DNA of 64,000 nucleotides from Thiomicrorhabdus sp041583835 (lineage in GTDB: Bacteria; Pseudomonadota; Gammaproteobacteria; Thiomicrospirales; Thiomicrospiraceae): positions 62,001-126,000 of the forward strand of contig NZ_JBFHFC010000006.1 in the NCBI RefSeq assembly GCF_041583835.1. The letters run 5' to 3'. Shown in pieces: positions 18,128-26,267 of the stretch. Below the pieces are notes generated by a model that saw only the letters and a list, made by a program, of their open reading frames with translations, searched no databases and was not told the DNA's origin. The translations under genes and the position numbers were made by a program. Every line of letters starts with the position of its first letter. The first letter of the stretch is position 1.

Positions 18128-20230
18128 TCAAGCCGACAAAAGATCCGCTAACGGTTCACCAAACAGGTAACCTTGCAAACTATCGACGGAAAGGTTCTTA
18201 ACGTAATTATAAACTTCCTCGTCAGCGACAAACTCGGCCACCGTCTGAATATTCAACTTGCCGGCGAAATCCAAAATGGTTTCGGTTATGACCTGTGACG
18301 AAGGGTTTTTATGAATATCGCGAATAATAGAACCGTCGATTTTAATGAAATCTACATCCAAACGCATAATATAGGCAAAGTTGGAATAACCGGCTCCAAA
18401 ATCGTCAATGGCAATTTGCACGCCGTAACGTTTTACCTCTTGAATGAATCGATTGACCACGTCATAGTTCTGTATCCCTTCCGATTCAACGATTTCGAAA
18501 ATCACGCGCTCTGCAAAGTCGCAATTGCGCACCTTTTCCAGCACCCAGTTACTGATAGACGGGTCGTCGATGTCTTCAATGGACAGATTGATCGAGAACG
18601 CATAAGGTTGTTCGGCAAACTTAGCGAATGATTTATCAATCATACGTTTCGTTAACTGCGAATACAGTTTGAGTTTTTTGGCGACATCCAAAAAATAATA
18701 AGGCGAAACCACCGTACCGTCGTCTTCAACAATCCTGACCAAACATTCATAACGTTCGATCTCCAAGGTATGCGTATTTACGATTGGCTGATAGAACGGT
18801 ACCAAACGGTCTTCGTCCATTGCATCGCGCAAGCGCTGAATCCAAATCAAATTCGATTCGTATCCCTGCTTAATATTCAGATCCGGTTTATAAAAAACAT
18901 AATCTTTATGCTGCTTCTTAGCCATTTTCAGGGCCATATCCGCAGCGATCAACACGTCTTTAACAGGTTCACCAACCTTCAATGACGAGGCCATACCCGC
19001 CGTAAGCGTCACATTAATGTGGGCATTGCCGACATCGAATCCTTCGGAAGAAATCTGCAACAATATACCGTAAACAAATCTTTCGAACTCATCTTGATCC
19101 CAATCTTGTTGAATAACCAGGGCGTACTCGTCTACCGGCAGCTTGTAAAGAGTGATCGGCATCCCCGTCACTAATTGCTGCAATCGCAAAGCGACTTCTT
19201 TAAGCAATTGATCGGCTATTTCATGGCCGTAAAAAGAATTTATTTCATTGAAACTATCGATGTTAAACAATACGATCAACGCTTTATTAACGCTTTTCTC
19301 AATATCCGCCAAAAGTTTATTACGGTTTGAAAAGCCGGTCAGACTATCGTGGAATAGGCGATACGTCAGTGTATTGGTTGATTGCACCAACGGAGTGATA
19401 TCGTAACTGATGTTGACCAGTTCTCGGACTTCTCCCGATTCATCCAAAATAGGAACGATACAGGATTCAAAATGAAGTGATTTCCCTTCCCTTGTGTTAA
19501 AAACGATTCGTCCCGTCCAGGTCTTTCCATTTACAACATGTTGCTTAATATCCGGAAACTTCAATTGGGATTCGTCATTCCAACAACAAGTACTTTCTCT
19601 TCCGATATACTCCGCTTCGCTATACCCGAGTAACTCACATAAAGCTCTATTCACTTCGGTCACTCGGTCGTTCAAATCGTATTTGCTTACCAAGCTACTG
19701 GTATCCAGAGCCTTTTTATAACTGGATAAAAAGGCCATCTGTTCGTGTAAGCTCTGAGTGCGGCTCGCCACCATCGCCGACAAGTTTTGATTATAATGTT
19801 CCAATTCTTTGGCAGAACGAGCCAGTTCTTTATTCAATTCATGAACTTGGGTCAAATCGCGAATGCTGACAATAAAACCGGGCTTACCCTCTTCATCCAA
19901 CAACAACTGAACATTTTTAGATATGTTGACCAGCGAACCGTCTCGACGTTTAAAGGTGGTTTCTTGATCTCGACAAGATCCCTTTTCCAAAACTTCGGCA
20001 TGACAGGCCGCCAAAATATTCAAATCACCTAAATACTCGGTAATTTCAGTTCCGATCAACTCTTCTTTTTTAAATCCCATTAAGGTGCAAAAGGCAGGAT
20101 TGGCATAAGAAATTATTAATAAATGATTCAGCGTGAACACACCATCCGGAAACGCCTCGATGATGTGTTTCAACAAGGAGAACCCATGACTCTGCTGCGT
20201 GTTATGTTCTAACTGTATTGGATTCGTCAT
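18128..20230 (-). CDS. PAS-PAS-GGDEF-EAL protein, probable c-di-GMP phosphodiesterase
   Basis: A 700-residue cytoplasmic protein without membrane segments. PAS1 is at about 18-130 (ISYANPAFCTLMGF), a coiled linker follows (about 130-165), PAS2 is at about 170-285 (VNRALCELLGYSEAEYIG), GGDEF at about 290-450 and EAL at about 460-695. The GGDEF signature is replaced by PVDEY (365-369), so cyclase activity is unlikely. The EAL motif reads ECLVRI (495-500), and the later SINLSIED, FEIVESEG, DDFGAGYSNF, FIKIDGS and VAEF carry the usual metal-binding and catalytic positions, so hydrolysis is plausible. It is separate from the neighbouring EAL gene by 129 bases and is not in an operon with cheW. Confidence 0.9.
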   Translation of the reverse strand: MTNPIQLEHNTQQSHGFSLLKHIIEAFPDGVFTLNHLLIISYANPAFCTLMGFKKEELIGTEITEYLGDLNILAACHAEVLEKGSCRDQETTFKRRDGSLVNISKNVQLLLDEEGKPGFIVSIRDLTQVHELNKELARSAKELEHYNQNLSAMVASRTQSLHEQMAFLSSYKKALDTSSLVSKYDLNDRVTEVNRALCELLGYSEAEYIGRESTCCWNDESQLKFPDIKQHVVNGKTWTGRIVFNTREGKSLHFESCIVPILDESGEVRELVNISYDITPLVQSTNTLTYRLFHDSLTGFSNRNKLLADIEKSVNKALIVLFNIDSFNEINSFYGHEIADQLLKEVALRLQQLVTGMPITLYKLPVDEYALVIQQDWDQDEFERFVYGILLQISSEGFDVGNAHINVTLTAGMASSLKVGEPVKDVLIAADMALKMAKKQHKDYVFYKPDLNIKQGYESNLIWIQRLRDAMDEDRLVPFYQPIVNTHTLEIERYECLVRIVEDDGTVVSPYYFLDVAKKLKLYSQLTKRMIDKSFAKFAEQPYAFSINLSIEDIDDPSISNWVLEKVRNCDFAERVIFEIVESEGIQNYDVVNRFIQEVKRYGVQIAIDDFGAGYSNFAYIMRLDVDFIKIDGSIIRDIHKNPSSQVITETILDFAGKLNIQTVAEFVADEEVYNYVKNLSVDSLQGYLFGEPLADLLSA

Positions 20231-20622
20231 TCAGAATAATATTCCAGATTAAGAGATTCACAAAACTGCGTTTCAGCCATTCTACCTAAAAACCGCTAAA
20301 TCAAAAAAAAAGTATGATAGATACTATATATGAATCCCATAAAATATGTAATGGCATTCCACTCAATCCATTCTACTTTTCACTGTTCAAACGCTAAAAA
20401 TCGGCCACTAAACCATACGATGAATCTTGCCAAATACTAAAATAATGAGCCAGGCAAGCCGAGTAAGTTTTTCCGAATCATCATTAAGCTAAGCGCAACA
20501 TCCGCTCAACCGCTTTAATTAAGACATCATGCGACACAATAAGTAATAGTGAGACTGTTTGATTAATTTAAAATATCCTGTTAATTATTAACAGGATATT
20601 TAGACAGTGTTGAAAAAACTGG
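20231..20622. other. 392-base gap between cheW and the PAS-GGDEF-EAL gene
   Basis: No gene is supported. The only clear structure is the 15-base-arm hairpin next to cheW. The rest is AT-rich and would hold the promoter of the minus-strand PAS-GGDEF-EAL gene, but I cannot pick out convincing -10 and -35 boxes. No riboswitch-like core like the one upstream of the chemoreceptor is visible. Confidence 0.5.
20571..20601 (-). terminator. Long perfect hairpin after cheW
   Basis: AAATATCCTGTTAAT and ATTAACAGGATATTT are exact 15-base arms around one base, 22 bases past the cheW stop. The T run after the stem is short (TTTT), so it is a probable rather than certain terminator. Confidence 0.6.
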
Positions 20623-21162
20623 TTAAGTTTTAACAATTTCTTGAAAGATACCTTGGTGTAATAAATTATCGACATTAAGCACAATAATCATATTTTCACC
20701 AATGCTAGCCAACCCTTGAATAAACTCGTCACTGATGCGATCACCGGACTGGAATGATGGAGCGGCCTGCAAGTTTTCAAGATCAATATCTTCAACATCA
20801 CTCACACCATCAACCACGAGACCTACGATTTTTTGTCGATTTTCAGCAACGTCGTTACTTTCCATTTTAGTAATAATAACGACCGTACTATCATCATAGG
20901 TTGCTTCGCCAATTTGAAACCGTTGACGCAAATCCACAATAGGCACCACTGAACCGCGCATATTAATCACGCCTTTCACATAATCAGGCACACTAGGTAA
21001 CTTTGTGGTTTTTTCCCAGCCTCTAATTTCCTGAACACGCAGGATATCGATTCCATACGTTTCGGAAGCCAGTGAAAAGGTCAAATACTGTCCTAAATGA
21101 TTGTCCTCTTTCCGACTTCCTGATTCCGGCTCGAACTGAGCTCTTTGTTCAATCGCATCCAT
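20623..21162 (-). CDS. cheW: CheW chemotaxis coupling protein
   Basis: A 179-residue CheW that links chemoreceptors to CheA. FSLASETYGIDILRVQEIRGWEKTTKLPSVPDYVKGVINMRGSVVPIVDLR is the family core (I cite only its motifs: VQEIRGWE, GVINMRGSVVPIVDLR). Residues 1-25 form a short extra N-terminus. The start codon overlaps the stop of the upstream receptor gene by one base (TAATG), so the two are translationally coupled and very likely function together. A second cheW (36337-36885) elsewhere in the window is about the same length, so at least two chemosensory inputs exist. Confidence 0.95.
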   Translation of the reverse strand: MDAIEQRAQFEPESGSRKEDNHLGQYLTFSLASETYGIDILRVQEIRGWEKTTKLPSVPDYVKGVINMRGSVVPIVDLRQRFQIGEATYDDSTVVIITKMESNDVAENRQKIVGLVVDGVSDVEDIDLENLQAAPSFQSGDRISDEFIQGLASIGENMIIVLNVDNLLHQGIFQEIVKT

Positions 21163-23390
21163 TAGAAATTACTCCACTCACCCGAGTCATTGCCCATGTT
21201 TGAAGTCGACATTGCACCTTCATTCAAAACCGCCTTAGGTTGCGATTTATGTGTAGGCAGAGCAGCAACAGGAGTTCTATTTTCAGGAGCCTTCAGACTC
21301 AGCGAAGCGTTATCTCTTCCTGTTTTAAAAAACGCCATATCCTGACGCAATACATTCGATTGCTCACTCATGCTTTCTGCCGCTGCCGTTGTTTCTTCAA
21401 CCAAAGCCGCATTTTGCTGGGTAACTTGGTCAATCTGATTAATTGCAACATGAACTTGAGCCACCCCATTTGCCTGTTCTGCAGAGGCAGATGCAATTTG
21501 CTGAACCATTTGCGTGACGGCATCGATGGATTCATTAATGGCGTTAAGCATTTCACCTGACTGCGACGCCAACTGTGTACCTTGGCCGATACGACTCACA
21601 CTTTCATCAATCAAAGTTTTAATATCTTTGGCTGCTTCAGCTGACTTTTGTGCCAAAGCCCGGACTTCGCCGGCAACCACAGCAAAACCACGACCATGAT
21701 CTCCAGCTCGTGCGGCCTCAACTGCCGCATTCAACGCCAACAGGTTAGTCTGGAAAGCAATGCCGTCAATCAACGTAACAATATCCGCAATTTTATGACT
21801 AGACTCTTGAATCGCATTCATTGCTTCAATCGTCTTATGCATGATTCCGCTACCCTCATTAGCTTGATTTTGAGCACTTTTTGCAACATCGGCAGCTCGT
21901 TGGGAATTTTCAGTATTCGATTCTACCGCCGAGTTCATCTCATTCATTGTAGAAGAGGTTTCTTCCAGCGCTGCCGCCTGTTCTTGAACTCGTTGACTCA
22001 AATCAGAAGAACCTCTGGATACCTCTTCGGCCGCGCTATTTACAATATTAGATGCCGCTACCGCTTTTGAAACAACCTCGATCAACTTCTGTGCAGAAGT
22101 GTTGACAGCCTGCTTCAAGGTTTCTAGATCGCCACGATATTGAACATTGATAATATTGGTCAAATCTCCTTCCGATTGCGCTACTACCACGCGAATGATT
22201 TCTGCCATTGCGCTGTCTAAATCCTGCATTGAACTATTAATACGCTGCTTCATCAAATCCAGTTCACCACGGGCATCAACCGTTACACGTTCTTGGAAAC
22301 GTCCATCCTGCATTGCCCCCATCACATTATTGATGTTGGCAATAACTTCATTGATTGCACTCATCGCTTCCGAAGTATTAACAAGCATCGTTCTGTATTC
22401 GCCTTGTGCCTGAGTATTCACGTCAACATCAAACTGACCTTCATACAGAGACTTCATCACACGACCTAACTCAGTCATGATATTCGTGACATTGTCGGCA
22501 CTGGTATTGATACCTTCTTTAAGCTTATTTAAATCACCGACATATTCACGAGTAATGCGTTGCGAAAAATCACCCTGCGCCAAAGCGCCAATGGTATTGT
22601 TAGAATCCGCAATGGCGTTTTCCATACTTTTCAGCAAACTATTCAGCGCTTCAACTGACATACCGATTTCGTCGCGGTTCAATACTTCAACCTGCTTATC
22701 AAACTGACCGGTTTGCACTACTTCCTGCATAGCTTGCTGCATAGCCACTACGGGACGTACCACTACACGCATGATCCACATAAAGAATCCACCGCCTACA
22801 ATCAAGGAAACAACCAGAATAACCAGTGTAATCGTCTTTGCAAATTGACCTGCGGCACTCCCCTCATCTGAAGATTTTTTACTCAGCTCATTTTGGAAAT
22901 TAGCAAACTCTCTCAGTGCATCACGGTAAACTTTGCTAGCTTCACGCGATTCACGAGACAGTAAATTCTCTTTTGCAGCTTCTATTTTTCCTGAACTCAC
23001 CAAATCGACTATCTCATTCACCCTGGCGCTTTGCGGCTTACGTGCTTGATTCGTTTTTTCTAAAAACGCTCGCCCTTCCGGTGACTTGATAGTCTCATCT
23101 AAATATTTATAAGATTCGGTATTGGCACTACGACTTCTTTTAATGCGATTGATTATGCTATCGCGCACCTCCTGTGAATTTGCCAATATTAATTGTGATA
23201 GGTCACGTTCCACTCCAGCACGCCGTTGATCGATTCCCAACAATGCAACCACCTTGGGAACGCGATCATCCACCACGACATCCATTGAGTTATTAATTTT
23301 GTCGATCTGCATTAGTGAGACAACCCCCAATATAATCGACATCAATATCAACATTGAAAATGCCAAAACCAATCTAAGTTTGACTGTCAT
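21162..23390 (-). CDS. Methyl-accepting chemotaxis protein with a poly-HAMP array
   Basis: A 742-residue transmembrane chemoreceptor. TM1 is at about 6-28, a four-helix-bundle-like periplasmic domain at 30-180, TM2 at about 186-208. Then come about five HAMP-like units in series: the canonical one after TM2 and four repeats with the pattern x-GxF/L...(G)DL/ELxxLKxxxN (cores such as AQGDFSQRI, YEGQFDVDV, QDGRFQERV, SEGDLTNII). The signalling domain has the conserved tip with VDGIAFQTNLLALNAAVEAARAG (only part quoted: GIAFQTNLLALNAAVEAA). The C-terminal five residues, EWSNF, match the xWxxF form of the CheR-tethering pentapeptide. RBS AAGGAG precedes the ATG. It is co-transcribed with cheW. The upstream gap has a sigma-28-like promoter and a candidate c-di-GMP riboswitch. 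Confidence 0.95.
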   Translation of the reverse strand: MTVKLRLVLAFSMLILMSIILGVVSLMQIDKINNSMDVVVDDRVPKVVALLGIDQRRAGVERDLSQLILANSQEVRDSIINRIKRSRSANTESYKYLDETIKSPEGRAFLEKTNQARKPQSARVNEIVDLVSSGKIEAAKENLLSRESREASKVYRDALREFANFQNELSKKSSDEGSAAGQFAKTITLVILVVSLIVGGGFFMWIMRVVVRPVVAMQQAMQEVVQTGQFDKQVEVLNRDEIGMSVEALNSLLKSMENAIADSNNTIGALAQGDFSQRITREYVGDLNKLKEGINTSADNVTNIMTELGRVMKSLYEGQFDVDVNTQAQGEYRTMLVNTSEAMSAINEVIANINNVMGAMQDGRFQERVTVDARGELDLMKQRINSSMQDLDSAMAEIIRVVVAQSEGDLTNIINVQYRGDLETLKQAVNTSAQKLIEVVSKAVAASNIVNSAAEEVSRGSSDLSQRVQEQAAALEETSSTMNEMNSAVESNTENSQRAADVAKSAQNQANEGSGIMHKTIEAMNAIQESSHKIADIVTLIDGIAFQTNLLALNAAVEAARAGDHGRGFAVVAGEVRALAQKSAEAAKDIKTLIDESVSRIGQGTQLASQSGEMLNAINESIDAVTQMVQQIASASAEQANGVAQVHVAINQIDQVTQQNAALVEETTAAAESMSEQSNVLRQDMAFFKTGRDNASLSLKAPENRTPVAALPTHKSQPKAVLNEGAMSTSNMGNDSGEWSNF

Positions 23391-23431
23391 AACAGCTCCT
23401 TAATTTAATAATTTTTAACTAAATCTTTTCT

Positions 23432-23458
23432 TTATCGAACAATCCAACCAGTAGTTTT
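23432..23458 (-). promoter_or_regulatory. Weak sigma-28-like promoter for the chemoreceptor
   Basis: Read on the minus strand, AAAACTAC - 11 bases - TTCGATAA compares with TAAAGTTT - 11 - GCCGATAA: four of eight and six of eight matches with correct spacing. The predicted start is about 35 bases before the receptor ATG. A plausible but weak match. Confidence 0.35.
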
Positions 23459-23793
23459 TACTAATTCATCAAAAAATTAATCGGTTTTAAAAAATGTTTA
23501 CGGTCTATCCGTCCGGCCTATGTCTTGAAAGGAGGTAAATATCAGACTAATAACTAAACATGTAATAAAAGGTACCTTTGCTTAAAGAAACCTAAAACTA
23601 AACGCGAAAAACTTCTTTTAAAACCCATTTATTTTCAAACTAATGTTGAAACGGAAACAGAATCGCCAGAGCAATCCAAACACTATGAAATCTTTTTGAA
23701 GCTAAAAATTAAATTGAAGGCACAAAGTGCGAGAAGTGAATTTTAATAAGGCATAGGAAACTACATCAAATAGCTTGACCATAGCACGTTATT

Positions 23794-23890
23794 ATTTGGC
23801 AACCGGCTATCTTAAAAACCCTGATTAAACAGTACCCTCAAGACCCTTGGCTTTCCGTCCTTGCTTCACAACAAGTTTGGCACAACAAAT
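23794..23890 (-). promoter_or_regulatory. Candidate c-di-GMP-I (GEMM-I) riboswitch
   Basis: On the minus strand the core GGACGGAAAGCCAAGGGTCT (23860-23841) nearly matches the GEMM core GGACGCAAAGCCACGGGTCT. It is preceded by CAAAC and a small hairpin (CTTG...CAAG, 23875-23860) and followed 27 bases later by AAGATAGCCGGTTGCC (23813-23798), close to the GEMM 3' core GCCGGGTTGCC. UCUU/AAGA pairing closes the second arm and ATTTG/CAAAT could close the aptamer. Departures: C to G in ACGCAAAG, one G missing in GCCGGG, and the 5' GGGCAAACC is altered (GTGCCAAAC). It points at the chemoreceptor gene, whose ATG is about 400 bases downstream. Consensus recalled from memory. Confidence 0.6.
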
Positions 23891-24045
23891 TTAAGGGGCG
23901 AAATATACATAAACAGTAGGGTTTTGGTCAATGTTTTTTAGTATAAAAATGTTCTTTTTCATTAAAGAAACTTATTAACCAGGGATAAGTACTTATAAAT
24001 TGGCAGGGAAACAGAACAGAGAGTTCAATAGAAACATAAATTCAA

Positions 24046-24960
24046 TTATCGTTGATTTTTACCTTTAACTTGCCAATAGCTCGCAAACAGAGAACCCGAT
24101 AGATTATGCCAAATACTAAACAATGCACCCGGCAAAGCACTGGCGGCGGAAAAATATTTAAGCGCCAAGGCGACACTTAAACCGGAGTTTTGCATACCGA
24201 CTTCAATCGCAACCGTCCGTGCAATCTGCGAATCGTATCCCAGCTTACGGCTGATCCAATACCCACTGAATAATCCGAACAAATTATGTAAAACGACCGC
24301 AGCCATTAGACTCACGGCAATCGCGGCTAAATTGGCTTGATTGAGACCGACCACAATCGCAATAATCAGGACGATTGCCGACATCGACAGCATTGGAAAC
24401 AGTTGATTCAAAAATTGCATTCGTTGACCTAACCAATGATTAACCAGCATTCCGATACTTAACGGCACGACAATCAACTTAAATAAACTGAGCATCATCG
24501 CGCCGACAGGCACATGAACGCCCTGTCCAAGATACAACCAAGTCAATGCCGGTAACATCACCACCGCCAGTAGAGTCGAAATCATGGTCATACTTACCGA
24601 CAAAGCAACGTTGCCGTTAGCCAAATAGGTCATTACATTCGATGCGGTTCCTCCCGCCGTAGCGCCGACCAACATCATGCCGACCGTCAGTTCAGTTGAT
24701 AGGTCAAACAATCTTGAGATCAAAAAGGCAGCCAAGGGCATAACCAAAAATTGAATTGTAACCCCAATACCGACTACTCGCTTCAGCCGCCAAACCGATT
24801 GAAAATCCTGCCAACGTAAGGTAAACCCCATTCCCAACATGACTGCCATTAATAACGGAACGATCCACCCTTTCAGATCCGCGAACACTTGCGGAGAATA
24901 AAATGCAATGATAGAGAACAGCAGAGCCCATAAGGGAAAAAGAATTGTAATTCGTTGCAC
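24046..24960 (-). CDS. Bile acid:sodium symporter family transporter (BASS)
   Basis: A 304-residue inner-membrane protein with about ten hydrophobic segments. The motifs GMGFTLRWQDF, MLVGATAGGTASNVMTYLA and EVGMQNSGLSVALAL are typical of the bacterial BASS/ASBT fold; GGTASN and the crossing region hold the sodium sites. Substrate is not known; bacterial members carry bile acids, pantoate or other organic anions. The start is GTG 24960 with GAGGA eight bases upstream; the frame runs open to 25122, but that stretch contains the terminator of the preceding gene and overlaps its coding region. It therefore probably has its own promoter or depends on read-through. Confidence 0.88.
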   Translation of the reverse strand: MQRITILFPLWALLFSIIAFYSPQVFADLKGWIVPLLMAVMLGMGFTLRWQDFQSVWRLKRVVGIGVTIQFLVMPLAAFLISRLFDLSTELTVGMMLVGATAGGTASNVMTYLANGNVALSVSMTMISTLLAVVMLPALTWLYLGQGVHVPVGAMMLSLFKLIVVPLSIGMLVNHWLGQRMQFLNQLFPMLSMSAIVLIIAIVVGLNQANLAAIAVSLMAAVVLHNLFGLFSGYWISRKLGYDSQIARTVAIEVGMQNSGLSVALALKYFSAASALPGALFSIWHNLSGSLFASYWQVKGKNQR

Positions 24961-24984
24961 AGTACCAGTCCTCAAAACGGAATT

Positions 24985-25012
24985 AAAAAACCCAACAAGT
25001 CTGTTGGGTTTT
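24985..25012 (-). terminator. Terminator after the DUF445 gene
   Basis: AAAACCCAACA and TGTTGGGTTTT with a four-base loop and a T run on the minus strand, 29 bases past the stop at 25041. It also shows that the symporter start is downstream of it. Confidence 0.88.
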
Positions 25013-25040
25013 AGTTGGGTTTTAACTTGCTTATCGAAGA

Positions 25041-25760
25041 TTAGAATTGGATATAGCTTGAGACCAAAGCGGAGATCAAACCGATCAGGCCGCCGAACAC
25101 ACCACCCCAGACTACCAGCCAACCTAGATGCTCTTTAATCATCTGTTGTACCATTTGCTTGACCAGTTGCGGCGTCAATTCCGCTAGGCGGGCATCGATA
25201 ATCTCTTCGATTTTTGCTTGAATGTCGGACATCACATCCGGCTGATCTACCTCGTCTTGCAACAACTTTAGAAATTTTTCGTCTTCCGTCATTTCGATCA
25301 ATGCGGTTTTCATATTGCTGACAAACGGTTCTTTAAGCGGATTCAAGGCATCCGCCCCGCCAAACATTCCCAACATGCTTCCAAATGACGAATTCATGAT
25401 TACTTGCACCAACTTATCGAAAGCCGGCGTCAGATCAACCTTCTCGATAACTGGAGAAAGTTTCAGGTGGGTATGAAGTTGCGGCTGTCCGCTGACAAAA
25501 CGGTCAATGTTTTCCTGGTTGAAAAACTGTTGCATCATCAATTCTCTAATCGCCGTTTTAAACGCTTCGAAACGATTGGGAATAACACCGGAACCATACA
25601 GCCCGGGGACTTTCTCAAACAACATGTAAATCGCCAACCAGTTCGTCAACGCGCCCGACAAAGCGAACAAGCCTGTCCAAAACATCAGTGAATTCGAAAA
25701 TAAGATACCGGCCAGAAGTAAAACACTCGCCAGCAAATTGGTAATCAAACTTTTATTCAT
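25041..25760 (-). CDS. DUF445 family membrane protein
   Basis: A 239-residue protein with two closely spaced N-terminal hydrophobic segments (about residues 5-45), a long charged middle part and a final hydrophobic C-terminal segment (GGVFGGLIGLISALVSSYI). This layout and the GVIPNRFEAFKTAIRELM region fit DUF445, membrane proteins of unknown function. It is the last gene before a strong terminator in the long lepA...acpS block, about 117 bases after acpS, so it may share that transcript. Confidence 0.78.
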   Translation of the reverse strand: MNKSLITNLLASVLLLAGILFSNSLMFWTGLFALSGALTNWLAIYMLFEKVPGLYGSGVIPNRFEAFKTAIRELMMQQFFNQENIDRFVSGQPQLHTHLKLSPVIEKVDLTPAFDKLVQVIMNSSFGSMLGMFGGADALNPLKEPFVSNMKTALIEMTEDEKFLKLLQDEVDQPDVMSDIQAKIEEIIDARLAELTPQLVKQMVQQMIKEHLGWLVVWGGVFGGLIGLISALVSSYIQF

Positions 25761-25877
25761 TACAAAGTTCCATTAAAAATGATTCATCTACCACTTTGAA
25801 AGAGATTAAACCGCACAGAAATAACCCCGTCCGATAATTTAACGGGGTTCAAGAATAACGCCGATTGTTCGTATCGG

Positions 25878-26258
25878 TTAACGGCTTTCCGCAATGGCAA
25901 ATGCGACAGCATGCGTTTTCTCGTCGCTAACGCTGACCTGCCAATGCGTGATACCCAGCCTTTTTGCAGTTTGTTGGGCGACGCCATCCAACTCCAAGTA
26001 CGGTTGTCCGCTAGGAGCGTTTTTGATGGTCATATCATGAAACGACACACCTTGGGCAATACCGGTACCCAGCGCCTTCGAAACCGCTTCCTTTAATGCC
26101 CATCGCTTTGCCAGATAACGCTCCGGAAAACGATGCTGACTAAAACGCTGCCACTCCTGTTCGGAGAGTAAGCGCCGAGCAAACGCTTCGCCTTGGCGTT
26201 GATACACTTTGGCGATACGATCGACATCAACGATATCGGTTCCGATTCCAACAATCAC
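25878..26258 (-). CDS. acpS: Holo-[acyl-carrier-protein] synthase
   Basis: AcpS moves the 4'-phosphopantetheine arm from CoA to a serine of acyl carrier protein. IVGIGTDIVDVDRIAKVY at the N-terminus holds the magnesium-binding Asp; RYLAKRWALKEAVSKALGTGI holds the conserved Glu/Lys. The start is GTG 26258, giving 126 residues and the usual MIVGIGTD start, with AGG eight bases upstream; a TTG two codons earlier is less well placed. It follows pdxJ by nine bases, the usual gammaproteobacterial order. Confidence 0.95.
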   Translation of the reverse strand: MIVGIGTDIVDVDRIAKVYQRQGEAFARRLLSEQEWQRFSQHRFPERYLAKRWALKEAVSKALGTGIAQGVSFHDMTIKNAPSGQPYLELDGVAQQTAKRLGITHWQVSVSDEKTHAVAFAIAESR

Positions 26259-26267
26259 GCTCAATAC

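Larger units (their letters stand above)
23391..24045. other. 655-base gap upstream of the chemoreceptor
   Basis: There is no open frame of 60 codons or more. The gap holds the sigma-28-like site next to the receptor, a short ACGG-ATAGA-CCGT hairpin followed by six Ts on the minus strand (23489-23512), a plus-strand AAAGGAGGT at 23528-23536 with no start codon after it, and the candidate c-di-GMP riboswitch at 23794-23890. The remaining 150 bases toward the symporter gene show nothing I can name. Confidence 0.55.

Noticed and set aside
23528..23550. Strong AAAGGAGGT ribosome-site-like sequence on the plus strand
   Set aside because: No ATG, GTG or TTG with an open frame follows; it is probably chance in a low-GC gap.
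24961..25122. Extended frame giving the BASS transporter 54 more residues
   Set aside because: The added part contains the DUF445 terminator and overlaps its coding end; GTG 24960 with GAGGA is a better start and gives the family length.
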